From Bacteroidota bacterium (lineage in GTDB: Bacteria; Bacteroidota; Bacteroidia; AKYH767-A; 2013-40CM-41-45): a stretch of DNA of 64,000 nt. Below are positions 29,713-40,033 of the stretch, piece by piece. The position numbers were made by a program, and so were the translations under genes. The notes beneath the pieces were generated by a model. The model worked only from the letters and a program-made list of their open reading frames with translations, made no database searches and was not told the origin of the DNA. Each line of letters starts with the position of its first letter. Position 1 is the first letter of the stretch. Where the stretch lies: assembly GCA_003389385.1 (NCBI GenBank), contig QQVM01000004.1:248001-312000 (forward strand). The letters are read 5' to 3'.

Positions 29713-30762
29713 ATGAAGAAAAAGCTCGTATTACTGGCAGCACTATGCCTGACCTCCTTTTATGTATTAGCCCAGAAAGCATCCTATCAGGCAGCCATCA
29801 TTGGATTCTACAATGTGGAAAACCTGTTCGATACCATTGATGATCCCCTGATAAGTGATGAGGAATTTTTACCAGGAGGCACTAAGAGATATACATCAGA
29901 AGTTTATCATGATAAACTCTATAGGCTTTCGGAAGTGATTTCTCAAATCGGAACAGACAAAAGTCCTGACGGTCCTGCGATACTTGGCCTTGCAGAAGTG
30001 GAAAACAGGGCTGTGATTGTTGATCTTGCAAATACAGAAAAACTGCGTGGAAGAAATTACCAGATTGTTCATTACGATTCACCTGACAGCAGAGGGATTG
30101 ATGTGGCCATGATTTACAATCCAAAGTACTTTGTTCCGACATACAGTGAAGCTTTGTTTGTTCCCCTATTTGACGCCGACAGCACTCCGCGTAAGACACG
30201 TGATGTTCTTTATGTCGCCGGAAAGCTGGTTAATGAAACCATTCATGTATTTGTGAATCACTGGCCTTCAAGGCGCGGTGGGGAAGAGGCGAGCGCACCT
30301 GGCAGGGCTGCAGCTGCAAGGGTATGCAAGCACAAGATTGATTCGATTACTGCCATCAATCCGGATGCTAAAATTGTAGTGATGGGAGATTTGAATGATG
30401 ACCCGGTGAGTCCTTCAGTGGCTGTAGTGCTCGGATCAAAAGGAGACAAAGCGCAAGTCGGCAAAGGAGGCTTATACAATCCCTGGGTTGTTCCTTACCG
30501 AAATGGAACAGGTACGCTGGCGTATAATGACAGCTGGAATTTATTTGATCAGATCATCATCTCATCTGGATGGCTTGATAAAAATCAGGACGGGTATTTC
30601 TTTGCTGAGTCGTATATATTTTCCAAGCCATGGATGACGCAGACCTCTGGACGGTATAAAGGATATCCTAAGAGGACATATGACTTCGATAAATATATGT
30701 CAGGATACAGCGACCATTTTCCAACTTATCTTCTCATGCTAAAGAAGGTGAGTTCAAATTGA
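29713..30762 (+). CDS. Secreted endonuclease/exonuclease/phosphatase family protein
   Basis: Signal peptide MKKKLVLLAALCLTSFYVLAQ; GFYNVENLFDTIDD, ILGLAEVENRAVI, VNHWPSRRGGEEASAPGRAAAA, VVMGDLNDDP, YSDHFP. Confidence 0.9.
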   Translation: MKKKLVLLAALCLTSFYVLAQKASYQAAIIGFYNVENLFDTIDDPLISDEEFLPGGTKRYTSEVYHDKLYRLSEVISQIGTDKSPDGPAILGLAEVENRAVIVDLANTEKLRGRNYQIVHYDSPDSRGIDVAMIYNPKYFVPTYSEALFVPLFDADSTPRKTRDVLYVAGKLVNETIHVFVNHWPSRRGGEEASAPGRAAAARVCKHKIDSITAINPDAKIVVMGDLNDDPVSPSVAVVLGSKGDKAQVGKGGLYNPWVVPYRNGTGTLAYNDSWNLFDQIIISSGWLDKNQDGYFFAESYIFSKPWMTQTSGRYKGYPKRTYDFDKYMSGYSDHFPTYLLMLKKVSSN

Positions 30763-30818
30763 TTAGCATCAGTCATCGTTTAAACATCTCATTCACTTAG
30801 CATTTTTGCATATCAAGG

Positions 30819-30845
30819 ATCAGGGCCATGCCCTGATTTTTTTTT
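30819..30845 (+). terminator. Rho-independent terminator
   Basis: ATCAGGGC-CAT-GCCCTGAT followed by a run of T's. Confidence 0.87.
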
Positions 30846-30872
30846 AACTTGCAGCCTTAAATTTTAAAAAAA

Positions 30873-31847
30873 ATGAAAAGAGGTCCGATTTCACAGTTCA
30901 TGGAGAAGAATTATCTCCATTTCAATGCAGCAGCTATGATGGATGCGGCCAAAGGTTATGAGCAGCATCTTCTTGAAAACGGGAAGATGATGATCACATT
31001 AGCAGGGGCCATGAGTACTGCTGAAATCGGCATTTCACTTGCGGAGATGATTCGTCAGGACAAAGTTCAGATTATCAGCTGCACTGGAGCTAATCTTGAA
31101 GAGGACATTATGAATCTTGTCGCTCATAATTCTTATAAGCGTGTACCGAATTACCGTGACCTGAGTCCGCAGGAAGAATGGGAGCTTTTGGAAAATCATT
31201 TTAACAGAGTGACTGATACCTGCATTCCTGAAGAAGAAGCTTTCCGTCGTCTTCAAAAGCATATACATAAAGTATGGAAAGACGCAGATGACAAAGGTGA
31301 GCGTTATTTCCCGCATGAGTTCATGTACAAGATACTTTTGTCAGGAGAGTTAGAACAGTACTATGAGATTGATCCTAAAAATTCCTGGATGCTTGCTGCG
31401 GCGAAGAAGAATATTCCGATTGTTGTTCCAGGTTGGGAAGATTCCACCATGGGAAACATTTTTGCTTCCTATGTGATCAAGAATGAAATCAAGGCCACGA
31501 CCATGAAGAGTGGAATTGAATACATGGTCTGGTTGTCTGATTGGTACAGAAAAAACAGTTCAGGCAAGGGAGTAGGATTTTTCCAGATTGGCGGAGGAAT
31601 TGCGGGAGATTTTCCAATCTGCGTAGTGCCAATGATGTACCAGGATTTGGAATGGCATGATGTTCCTTTCTGGTCATACTTCTGCCAGATAAGCGATTCC
31701 ACTACAAGTTACGGATCTTATTCCGGAGCGGTACCGAACGAAAAAATTACCTGGGGAAAGCTGGACATCAACACGCCAAAATTCATCATCGAGAGTGATG
31801 CTTCGATTGTTGCGCCGCTGGTTTTTGCCTGGATACTTGGGCAATAA
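30873..31847 (+). CDS. Deoxyhypusine synthase-like family protein
   Basis: MMITLAGAMSTAEIGISLAEMIRQDKVQIISCTGANLEEDI and YGSYSGAVPNEKITWGKLDINTPKFIIESDASIVAPLVFAW resemble DHS, including the WGK motif. Confidence 0.9.
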   Translation: MKRGPISQFMEKNYLHFNAAAMMDAAKGYEQHLLENGKMMITLAGAMSTAEIGISLAEMIRQDKVQIISCTGANLEEDIMNLVAHNSYKRVPNYRDLSPQEEWELLENHFNRVTDTCIPEEEAFRRLQKHIHKVWKDADDKGERYFPHEFMYKILLSGELEQYYEIDPKNSWMLAAAKKNIPIVVPGWEDSTMGNIFASYVIKNEIKATTMKSGIEYMVWLSDWYRKNSSGKGVGFFQIGGGIAGDFPICVVPMMYQDLEWHDVPFWSYFCQISDSTTSYGSYSGAVPNEKITWGKLDINTPKFIIESDASIVAPLVFAWILGQ

Positions 31848-31869
31848 ACAATTTATATATTTCTGAGGA

Positions 31870-32577
31870 ATGACAAGCCTGTTTGACATAAGCCTGATTG
31901 TGCACATTCTTGCCGGATCCCTTTCTTTCATTGTGGCCCCGGTTGCCTTGATTGTCAGAAAAGGCGGCAATGCTCACCGCTTTTGGGGAAAGATATTTTT
32001 CTGGGCCATGATTGTAGTGTGCATCACTGCATGGATTATGAGTTCCATCAAAAGCAATAGGTTTATGTTCATGGTCGGAGTGTTCAGCTTCTATCTTGTT
32101 TTTTCAGGATACAGATCCCTGTTCAGAAAAAAGCTCTATCAAACCGGAAAAGTCGCACTGATCGACTGGATTGTTTCTATTGGAACACTATTGTTCGGAG
32201 GCTGGCTCTTGTTCATTGGGATAGTTGCGATTCCACAAGGACTGGCATATGTCGCACTCGCATTCGGAGTTATAGCTGTACTTTTGAGTATTTCTGATAT
32301 CAGGAATTTTATCAAACCAAAGGCGGATAAAAATCAATGGTTTTTCAATCACTTGACTGGAATGGTAGCAGCATACATCGCAGCCCTTTCCGCCTTTTCA
32401 GTGGTGAACCTTGATTTCGAGTGGATGCCGGTAGTGGTTTTGTGGTTATGGCCAAGTATGGCTGGGATTCCGCTGATGATTATCTGGACCAGGTATTACA
32501 GGAGAAAATTTGATAAAGGCCGTAAAATCGCAGAACTGGCTGAAGTGAAAATTCAGACGGAAGAAAGCTTATCCTGA
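31870..32577 (+). CDS. Integral membrane protein, DUF2306-like
   Basis: 235 aa, multiple TM helices, VHILAGSLSFIVAPVALIVRKGGNAHRFWGKIFFW. Confidence 0.72.
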   Translation: MTSLFDISLIVHILAGSLSFIVAPVALIVRKGGNAHRFWGKIFFWAMIVVCITAWIMSSIKSNRFMFMVGVFSFYLVFSGYRSLFRKKLYQTGKVALIDWIVSIGTLLFGGWLLFIGIVAIPQGLAYVALAFGVIAVLLSISDIRNFIKPKADKNQWFFNHLTGMVAAYIAALSAFSVVNLDFEWMPVVVLWLWPSMAGIPLMIIWTRYYRRKFDKGRKIAELAEVKIQTEESLS

Positions 32578-32628
32578 AAGCAGGAGCGATTTTGAATTTG
32601 TACCTTTGTGGCCTGAAATACTTAATTC

Positions 32629-35364
32629 ATGGATAAATTCGCTTTTCTCGGAAATGCAGACCTGAACCAGATCGAAGAGCTTTACAGGAATTTTCTGCAA
32701 AATCCTGACAGCGTGGATGAAAGCTGGAAGACTTTTTTCAGCGGTTTTGAGTTTGCCAGAAAAAACTTTGAAGACGCGAAAGGCAGCAGTCAGGTCATTC
32801 CGGAGCATGTTCAGAAAGAATTCAATGTAATCAACCTCATTAACGGATACCGGACACGAGGACATCTTTTTACGAATACAAATCCTGTTCGCGAGAGGCG
32901 CAAGTATTCACCCGGACTCGAGGTTGAGAATTTCGGACTGAATGAATCCGACCTGGATACAGTATTTCATTCTGCCACACTGCTTGGCATCGAGCCGGCT
33001 ACACTGAGGAAGATCATTGATCATCTCAAGCAAACTTATTGTGCATCTATAGGTGCGGAGTACAAGTATATCAGAAGTCCGGAAGTTGTTTCCTGGCTGG
33101 AGCAAAAGATGGAAGGCAGGAAGAACACACCAGGATTTTCAATAGAAAAGAAGAGGCGGATTCTTTCCAAGCTGAACCAGGCAGTAGCTTTTGAAAGTTT
33201 TCTTCACACCAAGTTTGTCGGACAAAAACGCTTTTCACTTGAAGGCTGCGAGACACTCATTCCAGCTCTTGATGCGGTGATTGAAAGCGGTGCGGAAAGC
33301 GGAATACGTGAGTATGTAATCGGAATGGCTCATCGCGGCCGACTCAATGTCCTGGCGAACATTTTAGGAAAAACTTACGAGGAGATATTTGAGGAATTTG
33401 AGGGCATCGAATCCGATGAAATGGAGTACGCGGGAGATGTGAAATATCATCTGGGCTTCTCCACAGATATCACAACAGAGAGAGGTGATAAGGTTCACCT
33501 GAGTGTAGCACCCAATCCATCACATCTTGAGGCTGTAAGTCCTGTAGTGCAGGGGATTGTCAGGTCGAAGATTGACAATACTCCCGGCGGCAATGAAGAC
33601 ATGATTGCTCCGATCCTGATACATGGAGATGCTGCCGTGGCCGCTCAGGGAGTGGTTTATGAAGTGATACAAATGTCACTGTTGAAAGGGTACAGAACCG
33701 GCGGCACCATTCACCTGGTAATCAATAATCAGATTGGTTTCACCACGAATTACATCGATGCCAGATCCAGTACCTATTGTACCGATGTAGCCAAAGTCAC
33801 GCTCTCTCCGGTATTTCATGTGAATGCTGATGATGTGGAGGCTCTTGTATATACAATAGAACTTGCTATGGAATTCAGACAGAAATTCCATAGGGATGTT
33901 TTCATAGATATTCTCGGGTACAGAAAGTACGGACACAATGAAGGAGATGAACCGAGGTTCACTCAGCCTTTGTTGTACAAAGCCATATCATCTCATCCCG
34001 ATCCAAGAAGCATTTACAATGAAAAACTTCTGAGTCAGGGAGAAATTGAAGCCAATCTTGCCAAGGAGATGGAAAAGTCTTTCAAGGAAATGCTGCAGCG
34101 CAGTCTTGATACGGCAAAAAAATCAACAAAAAAGAAGAGCGGAGAAAATCTTGAAGGAAGCTGGAAAGGATTGAGAAAAGCAACTCAGAAAGATTTTGAT
34201 AAGTCTCCCAATACCGGTGTCGATCTGAACACACTGAAAAGCGTGGGTGAGAAAATCACCACTCTCCCTGCGAATAAAAAGTTTTTCAATAAGACGGTAC
34301 GCCTTTTTGAAGATAGAAGGAAAATGCTGAGTGATGGAAAATTCGACTGGGCTATGGCTGAACTGCTCGCATACGGAACTTTACTCAACGAAAATATTCC
34401 TGTACGTTTCAGCGGACAGGATGTGGAGAGAGGAACATTTTCGCACCGGCACAGTGTAGTGAGAGTTGAAGATTCGGAAGAAACTTATGTACCTCTGAAT
34501 AACATCAAGGACAAACAATCCGCATTTCACATTTACAACTCACTTCTTTCTGAATACGCCGTGCTTGGATTTGAATATGGCTATGCGCTTTCTTCACCCA
34601 ATTCACTGGTAATCTGGGAAGCACAGTTCGGTGATTTTATGAACGGAGCGCAGATCATCATCGACCAGTACATCAGCAGCGCGGAAGATAAATGGAGGAG
34701 AATGAACGGACTTGTGATGTTATTGCCGCACGGATACGAAGGGCAGGGAGCTGAACATTCAAGTGCCCGTCTGGAGAGATTTCTCAGTTTGTCTGCTCAA
34801 AACAACATACAGGTAGTGAACTGCAGCACGCCTGCGAACTTCTTTCATGCAATACGCAGACAGATGCATCGTCCTTTCCGCAAGCCGTTGATTGTATTCA
34901 CACCGAAGAGTTTGCTTCGCCATCCGAGATGCATCAGCGAAACAAGTGAATTCACAAGCGGAATATTCCGGGAAGTGATCGATGACAATAGCGTAAAGGC
35001 AAGTGATGTATCCAGGGTAGTTCTGTGTTCAGGCAAAGTGTATTATGATTTGCTTGCACAGAAGGAGAAAGATCAGGCAAATGATGTTGCGATTATTCGT
35101 CTGGAGCAACTGTATCCTTTCCCTTCGGGCCAGATCGCCGAACTCCGGAATAAGTACAGCAAAGCAATTGAATGGATATGGCTTCAGGAAGAACCGGAGA
35201 ACATGGGTGCATGGTCCTTCATGTTAAGGCAGGGAAAGGAACTTGGACTGAAGTATATCGGCAGGCCTGAAAGTGCGAGCACTGCAGCAGGATCATACAA
35301 GGTGCATGAGAAAGAGCAGAAAGCTCTCATAGAAAAAGTATTTGAAAAAGAAATTGCAGGATAG
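32629..35364 (+). CDS. sucA: 2-oxoglutarate dehydrogenase E1 component
   Basis: 911 aa; IGMAHRGRLNVLANILGK, HGDAAVAAQGVVYE, INNQIGFTT, FSGQDVERGTFSHRH, PHGYEGQGAEHSSARLERFL. Confidence 0.96.
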   Translation: MDKFAFLGNADLNQIEELYRNFLQNPDSVDESWKTFFSGFEFARKNFEDAKGSSQVIPEHVQKEFNVINLINGYRTRGHLFTNTNPVRERRKYSPGLEVENFGLNESDLDTVFHSATLLGIEPATLRKIIDHLKQTYCASIGAEYKYIRSPEVVSWLEQKMEGRKNTPGFSIEKKRRILSKLNQAVAFESFLHTKFVGQKRFSLEGCETLIPALDAVIESGAESGIREYVIGMAHRGRLNVLANILGKTYEEIFEEFEGIESDEMEYAGDVKYHLGFSTDITTERGDKVHLSVAPNPSHLEAVSPVVQGIVRSKIDNTPGGNEDMIAPILIHGDAAVAAQGVVYEVIQMSLLKGYRTGGTIHLVINNQIGFTTNYIDARSSTYCTDVAKVTLSPVFHVNADDVEALVYTIELAMEFRQKFHRDVFIDILGYRKYGHNEGDEPRFTQPLLYKAISSHPDPRSIYNEKLLSQGEIEANLAKEMEKSFKEMLQRSLDTAKKSTKKKSGENLEGSWKGLRKATQKDFDKSPNTGVDLNTLKSVGEKITTLPANKKFFNKTVRLFEDRRKMLSDGKFDWAMAELLAYGTLLNENIPVRFSGQDVERGTFSHRHSVVRVEDSEETYVPLNNIKDKQSAFHIYNSLLSEYAVLGFEYGYALSSPNSLVIWEAQFGDFMNGAQIIIDQYISSAEDKWRRMNGLVMLLPHGYEGQGAEHSSARLERFLSLSAQNNIQVVNCSTPANFFHAIRRQMHRPFRKPLIVFTPKSLLRHPRCISETSEFTSGIFREVIDDNSVKASDVSRVVLCSGKVYYDLLAQKEKDQANDVAIIRLEQLYPFPSGQIAELRNKYSKAIEWIWLQEEPENMGAWSFMLRQGKELGLKYIGRPESASTAAGSYKVHEKEQKALIEKVFEKEIAG

Positions 35365-35394
35365 ATTTTTCTGAGTAAATAATAAAGCAAGGAT

Positions 35395-36633
35395 ATGGCA
35401 ATCATCGAAATGAAAGTTCCCTCACCCGGTGAATCGATCACTGAAGTACAAATCGCAAACTGGCTAAAGAAGGACGGCGATTATGTGGAGAAAGACGAAG
35501 AGCTTTGTGAAATTGATTCCGACAAGGCAACACTAACCCTGAATGCCGAATCAGAAGGCGTACTTAAAATTCTGGTTCAGGCCGGAGAAACGGTTGCGGT
35601 TGGAACACCTGTTTGCAAAATTGATGACTCTGCCGAAAAACCAAAGAGTGCCGAGCCTGCGAAGGAAAAGGCAAAGGCTTCTCAGATGGCAGAAGCTAAA
35701 CCAGAAACGGCTTCTTCTGAAAAAAAGAAATCTTCGTATGCGTCCGGAGTTCCGTCAGTGGCTGCTGAAAAGCTTATGCGTGAGAGTGGTATTCCTGCTT
35801 CTGCCGTCACGCCAGGAGGCAAAGACGGAAGAATCACTAAAGGAGATGTACTTGCTGCGATGGACAAGCATAAAGCATCCGGAAAGATTGCAGTAAAAGG
35901 CTCCAGAAATATCCGCCGTGAAAAAATGAGCATGCTGCGGAAGAAAGTTTCCGAGAGGCTTATGGCTGTGAAGCAGGAGACCGCCATGCTGACTACTTTC
36001 AACGAAGTAGACATGAGCGCCATCATGGCGATACGCAAACAGTACAAGGACAAGTTTAAAGAAAGTCACGGTGTCGGACTAGGATTCATGTCATTTTTCA
36101 CTAAAGCTGTGTGTGAAGCACTGATGGAATTTCCTGCGGTGAATGCACAGATAGACGGCAATGAAATTGTATATCATGATTACTGTGATATTGGAATAGC
36201 CGTGAGCGCACCGAAGGGGCTGATGGTACCTGTCATGCGGAATGCAGAAAGCCTGAGTCTCGCAGGAATTGAAAAGGCAGTGATGGAACTTGCCGGCAAA
36301 GCGAGAGACGGAAAAATTTCAATAGAAGAAATGACGGGAGGAACTTTTACGATCACCAACGGTGGAGTATTCGGTTCCATGCTGTCGACTCCAATCATCA
36401 ACCCGCCACAGAGCGCAATTCTCGGTATGCACAACATCGTAGAGCGTCCGGTTGCAGTGAACGGCAAGGTGGAAATCAGGCCAATTATGTACGTCGCTTT
36501 GTCTTATGATCACCGCATAATTGACGGAAGAGAATCGGTTGGTTTCCTGGTGAAAGTAAAGCAGATGCTTGAGGAGCCTGTCAAGATGCTTTATGGCGGA
36601 AAAGATCCCGTGCAGGAATTGTTGGATTTGTAA
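35395..36633 (+). CDS. sucB: Dihydrolipoyllysine succinyltransferase (2-oxoglutarate dehydrogenase E2)
   Basis: Lipoyl domain [14 protein letters not shown], peripheral-subunit binding domain, catalytic [19 protein letters not shown]. Confidence 0.95.
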   Translation: MAIIEMKVPSPGESITEVQIANWLKKDGDYVEKDEELCEIDSDKATLTLNAESEGVLKILVQAGETVAVGTPVCKIDDSAEKPKSAEPAKEKAKASQMAEAKPETASSEKKKSSYASGVPSVAAEKLMRESGIPASAVTPGGKDGRITKGDVLAAMDKHKASGKIAVKGSRNIRREKMSMLRKKVSERLMAVKQETAMLTTFNEVDMSAIMAIRKQYKDKFKESHGVGLGFMSFFTKAVCEALMEFPAVNAQIDGNEIVYHDYCDIGIAVSAPKGLMVPVMRNAESLSLAGIEKAVMELAGKARDGKISIEEMTGGTFTITNGGVFGSMLSTPIINPPQSAILGMHNIVERPVAVNGKVEIRPIMYVALSYDHRIIDGRESVGFLVKVKQMLEEPVKMLYGGKDPVQELLDL

Positions 36634-36644
36634 AAATCTGGAGC

Positions 36645-37181
36645 ATGGTCAGGCTCTTTGCGGCATTCCCTTTTCCTCAGGCTGATCAATGCCTTTCGTT
36701 TATTCAAAAGAACGAACTTACAGAAAAAGGCTGGAGAATAACTTTTTCGGAAAACCTTCATGTGACTTTATTTTTCATAGGAGAAATTGAAGAAGAGAAC
36801 CTGCGAAATATTCAGTCTGCTATTGAGATTGCAATAAGCGGACAAAAAAAGTTCATGCTGGTATCTGACGGAGTTCAGTATGCAGGAAAACCCTCCAAGC
36901 CGTCCATGATTTGGCTGAAGATGAAAGCAAGTGATGAGTTCTCAAAGTTAAATAAGAAACTTCACGAGGCCTCAATGCCATTCATGACGGTAAAGCCCAC
37001 GCATGATGATCCGGTTCCTCACGTCACGCTGGCAAGAGCTGGAAAAAAATCGGAAAGAGTTAAATTGAATACTGAGACCATGGATGAAGAGTTTCTGATT
37101 GACAGAGCCGAACTCTGGCAAACGATTCAGACGAAGAAGGGCGTCAGGTACAGGAGACTGAAAAGCTGGGAGTTGTTTTGA
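36645..37181 (+). CDS. thpR: RNA 2',3'-cyclic phosphodiesterase
   Basis: Two HxTx motifs (HVTLFF, HVTLAR), 178 aa. Confidence 0.88.
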   Translation: MVRLFAAFPFPQADQCLSFIQKNELTEKGWRITFSENLHVTLFFIGEIEEENLRNIQSAIEIAISGQKKFMLVSDGVQYAGKPSKPSMIWLKMKASDEFSKLNKKLHEASMPFMTVKPTHDDPVPHVTLARAGKKSERVKLNTETMDEEFLIDRAELWQTIQTKKGVRYRRLKSWELF

Positions 37182-37190
37182 TTAATAGCA

Positions 37191-37775
37191 TTATTCATTT
37201 TCAGCAACGACCTCGGTTACCTCTGGAACAAACTGCTTTAAAAGATTTTCTATTCCGTTTTTAAGAGTGATGGTTGAAGAAGGGCAACCCGAACAGGCAC
37301 CACGCAGCGTAACAGTCACTTTCCCCTCGTGAAAAGACTTGAAATGAATAGCTCCACCGTCCTGCTCCACGGCAGGCTTTACATATTCATCCAGTGTTTC
37401 TATGATTTTACTTTCAAGCGCGGAGGAGCTGCGCGTTTTTTCCGAAGAAGGATCGGCAATTTGCTCACGCGGTCCGGTGAAGACCGGTTCACCGTTCATG
37501 AAATAATTCCTAATAAACTCTCTCAGGATTGGAATCTGCTCATGCCAGTCAAGTTCAGAGTTTTTACTCAGCGTGATGTAATTGGATGTGATGAAAACAC
37601 TGCTGATGCCGGAAAAAGAAAGCAGTTGGTAAGCAAGGGGGCAATTGCCCGCCTGCGCCTGTGAATTGTACTCTACGCTGCCTTCATCCACAATTTTGAA
37701 GTTAAGCACAAACTTCATGGAGGCAGGATTTGGAGTGGATTCCGCGTAAACCGTGACAGCTTTCTTAATTTCCAT
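37191..37775 (-). CDS. NifU family protein (N-terminal Nfu domain plus C-terminal NifU domain)
   Basis: ESTPNPASMKFVLN and VKPAVEQDGGAIHFKSFHEGKVTVTLRGACSGCPSSTITLKNGIENLL. Start moved to Met at 37775. Confidence 0.92.
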   Translation of the reverse strand: MEIKKAVTVYAESTPNPASMKFVLNFKIVDEGSVEYNSQAQAGNCPLAYQLLSFSGISSVFITSNYITLSKNSELDWHEQIPILREFIRNYFMNGEPVFTGPREQIADPSSEKTRSSSALESKIIETLDEYVKPAVEQDGGAIHFKSFHEGKVTVTLRGACSGCPSSTITLKNGIENLLKQFVPEVTEVVAENE

Positions 37776-37925
37776 TGTAAATTTGATTTGATGCAAAGTT
37801 ACCGAAATCAAGTGAATGAATAGAACCAAGTTGACCAGGATTTCAATATTCCCGTCATTTTCACATGGAATTGCTAATTTTAGCAAAACAAATTACCTGG
37901 CGTTTACGGGCTAAAAATCAAATGA

Positions 37926-38366
37926 ATGAGTGATACCAAAACAACAAAAGCCGCTCCTCCGGGATATTCGGATGTTTGTCCTTACCTCATGGTAGACAGT
38001 ATTGAAAAAGAGCTGGAGTTCCTTGAAAAAGTTTTCGGTGGAGAGATCCGGGAGCATCTGAAAGATAAAGAAGGCAATTCTGTACATGCTGAAATCCGAA
38101 TTGGTGATACGTTGATCATGCTTGGCAAAGGAAACGAACAGTTTCCCTCACAGCCTGGGATGAATTATGTTTATGTGCATGATGTAAACTCAGTTTACAA
38201 CCATGCCCTGAATCACAATGCTGTTTCCATTATGGCGCCGGAGGACCGCTTTTATGGCCTACGCGATGGCGGTTTTAAAGATCCACAGGGAAATACCTGG
38301 TGGGTCGCACAGCATTTGCGTACAGTATCACATGAAGAGCTCCAAAACGAAGCTGAAAAGAAATAA
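37926..38366 (+). CDS. VOC family (glyoxalase-like) protein
   Basis: 146 aa; VCPYLMVDSIEKELEFLEKVFGGEIREHLKDKEGNSVHAEIRIGDTLIMLG, DPQGNTWWVA. Confidence 0.88.
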   Translation: MSDTKTTKAAPPGYSDVCPYLMVDSIEKELEFLEKVFGGEIREHLKDKEGNSVHAEIRIGDTLIMLGKGNEQFPSQPGMNYVYVHDVNSVYNHALNHNAVSIMAPEDRFYGLRDGGFKDPQGNTWWVAQHLRTVSHEELQNEAEKK

Positions 38367-38456
38367 TTATATCATTTTGTGAATGATTTTTGTACTGTGC
38401 AATACGGATAAATTTTTCCGTATTTCGTTCACAATAATTATAGGTTCTGATTTAAT

Positions 38457-40025
38457 ATGCGGCATGAATATGATTTTTTAGTGATAGGTTCCGGCATAGC
38501 CGGACTCAGTTATGCATTGAAGGTTGCTGATCATGGAAAAGTTCTGATCATTACCAAAGCGGAAGCGGAAGAGTCCAACACCAAATACGCGCAGGGTGGA
38601 ATCGCAGGCGTACTGCACGGTCCGGATACATTCGAAAAACATGTACAGGACACCTTGGAAAGCGGAGCAGGCCTGTGTGATGAAAAAATTGTGAGAATGG
38701 TAGTGACAGAAGGAGCAGACCGGATTAGGGAGATCATTGAGTGGGGAACACGCTTCGATAAAAACAAAGAAGGAGAATATGACCTCGTCATGGAAGGCGG
38801 ACACTCCGAATATCGTGTATTGCATTACAAGGACAGAACCGGAAATGAAATTGAACGTGCATTGCTTGAGAGTATACGGAATCATCCGAACATATCGCTG
38901 AATACACATTACTTCGCACTTGACCTGATTACTCAACACCATCTTGGAGAAGAAGTGAGCCGCAGCAGCGGTGGTATAAAATGTTTTGGCGCTTATGCTT
39001 TGAATCTTGAAAGCGGAAATGTTGAAACCATACTTTCAAGAGTCTGTATGGTAGCAACCGGTGGCGCCGGTCACATCTACAGGACTACCACTAATCCTGC
39101 GATTGCTACGGGTGACGGAATCGCCATGGTGTACCGGGCGAAAGGGCTGGTGAGGGACATGGAGTTCATACAGTTTCATCCTACGGCATTGTATGAGCCG
39201 GGGAAACATCCTGCATTTTTAATTTCTGAAGCGGTGAGGGGAGAAGGGGCAATACTCAGGACAAGTGACGGAAATGATTTCATGAAGAAGTACGACGAAC
39301 GTGGATCCCTCGCTCCAAGGGATATCGTGGCCAGGGCGATAGACAATGAAATGAAAATCCGCGGTGATGAACACGTGCTTCTAGATTGCATAGGGATTGA
39401 TACAAAAGATTTTGCTTCACATTTTCCTACCATTCTTGAAAAATGCCTGAAGGAAGGAATTGATCCTTCTAAGGATATGATCCCTGTTGCCCCTGCTGCG
39501 CATTACATCTGCGGAGGCATTGCAGTGGATGAATGGTCCAGAACATCAATCGAAGGACTTTACGCTTCGGGTGAATGTGCTGGAACAGGACTTCACGGCG
39601 GGAACAGGCTCGCTTCCAACTCACTTCTTGAGGCATTGGTTTTTTCTCACAGGGCTTCAATTAAATCAATCGAAAATGCTTCCAATACTGAGTTTAACCA
39701 GAGTGTACCCGACTGGAATGCAGAAGGAACCACCCAGCCAAACGAGATGATCCTGATTACGCAAAATTTGAATGAGCTTCAAAGTGTGATGAGTAATTAT
39801 GTAGGCATAGTTCGTTCCAGTCAGAGATTGAAGAGGGCTATCGACCGGCTCAGAATTTTATATGGTGAAACAGAAGCTTTGTATGAGCGCACTGTTGTTT
39901 CTCCTGCTCTGTGTGAATTAAGGAATATGATCACTGTCGCGTATCTGATAGTGAAATTCGCCATGGCAAGGAAGGAAAGCATTGGCCTTCATTATTCGAC
40001 TGACTTTGCTCCACAGAAAAGTTGA
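38457..40025 (+). CDS. nadB: L-aspartate oxidase
   Basis: FLVIGSGIAGLSYALKVADHG, NTKYAQGGIAGVL, GGAGHIYRTTTNP, ASGECAGTGLHGGNRLASNSLLEALVF. Confidence 0.94.
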   Translation: MRHEYDFLVIGSGIAGLSYALKVADHGKVLIITKAEAEESNTKYAQGGIAGVLHGPDTFEKHVQDTLESGAGLCDEKIVRMVVTEGADRIREIIEWGTRFDKNKEGEYDLVMEGGHSEYRVLHYKDRTGNEIERALLESIRNHPNISLNTHYFALDLITQHHLGEEVSRSSGGIKCFGAYALNLESGNVETILSRVCMVATGGAGHIYRTTTNPAIATGDGIAMVYRAKGLVRDMEFIQFHPTALYEPGKHPAFLISEAVRGEGAILRTSDGNDFMKKYDERGSLAPRDIVARAIDNEMKIRGDEHVLLDCIGIDTKDFASHFPTILEKCLKEGIDPSKDMIPVAPAAHYICGGIAVDEWSRTSIEGLYASGECAGTGLHGGNRLASNSLLEALVFSHRASIKSIENASNTEFNQSVPDWNAEGTTQPNEMILITQNLNELQSVMSNYVGIVRSSQRLKRAIDRLRILYGETEALYERTVVSPALCELRNMITVAYLIVKFAMARKESIGLHYSTDFAPQKS

Positions 40026-40033
40026 ACTGAATT

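Noticed and set aside
35682-36069. Overlapping 123- and 104-aa minus-strand ORFs
   Set aside because: Antisense to sucB, which is well supported
38478-38942. 154-aa minus-strand ORF
   Set aside because: Antisense to nadB, whose motifs are unambiguous
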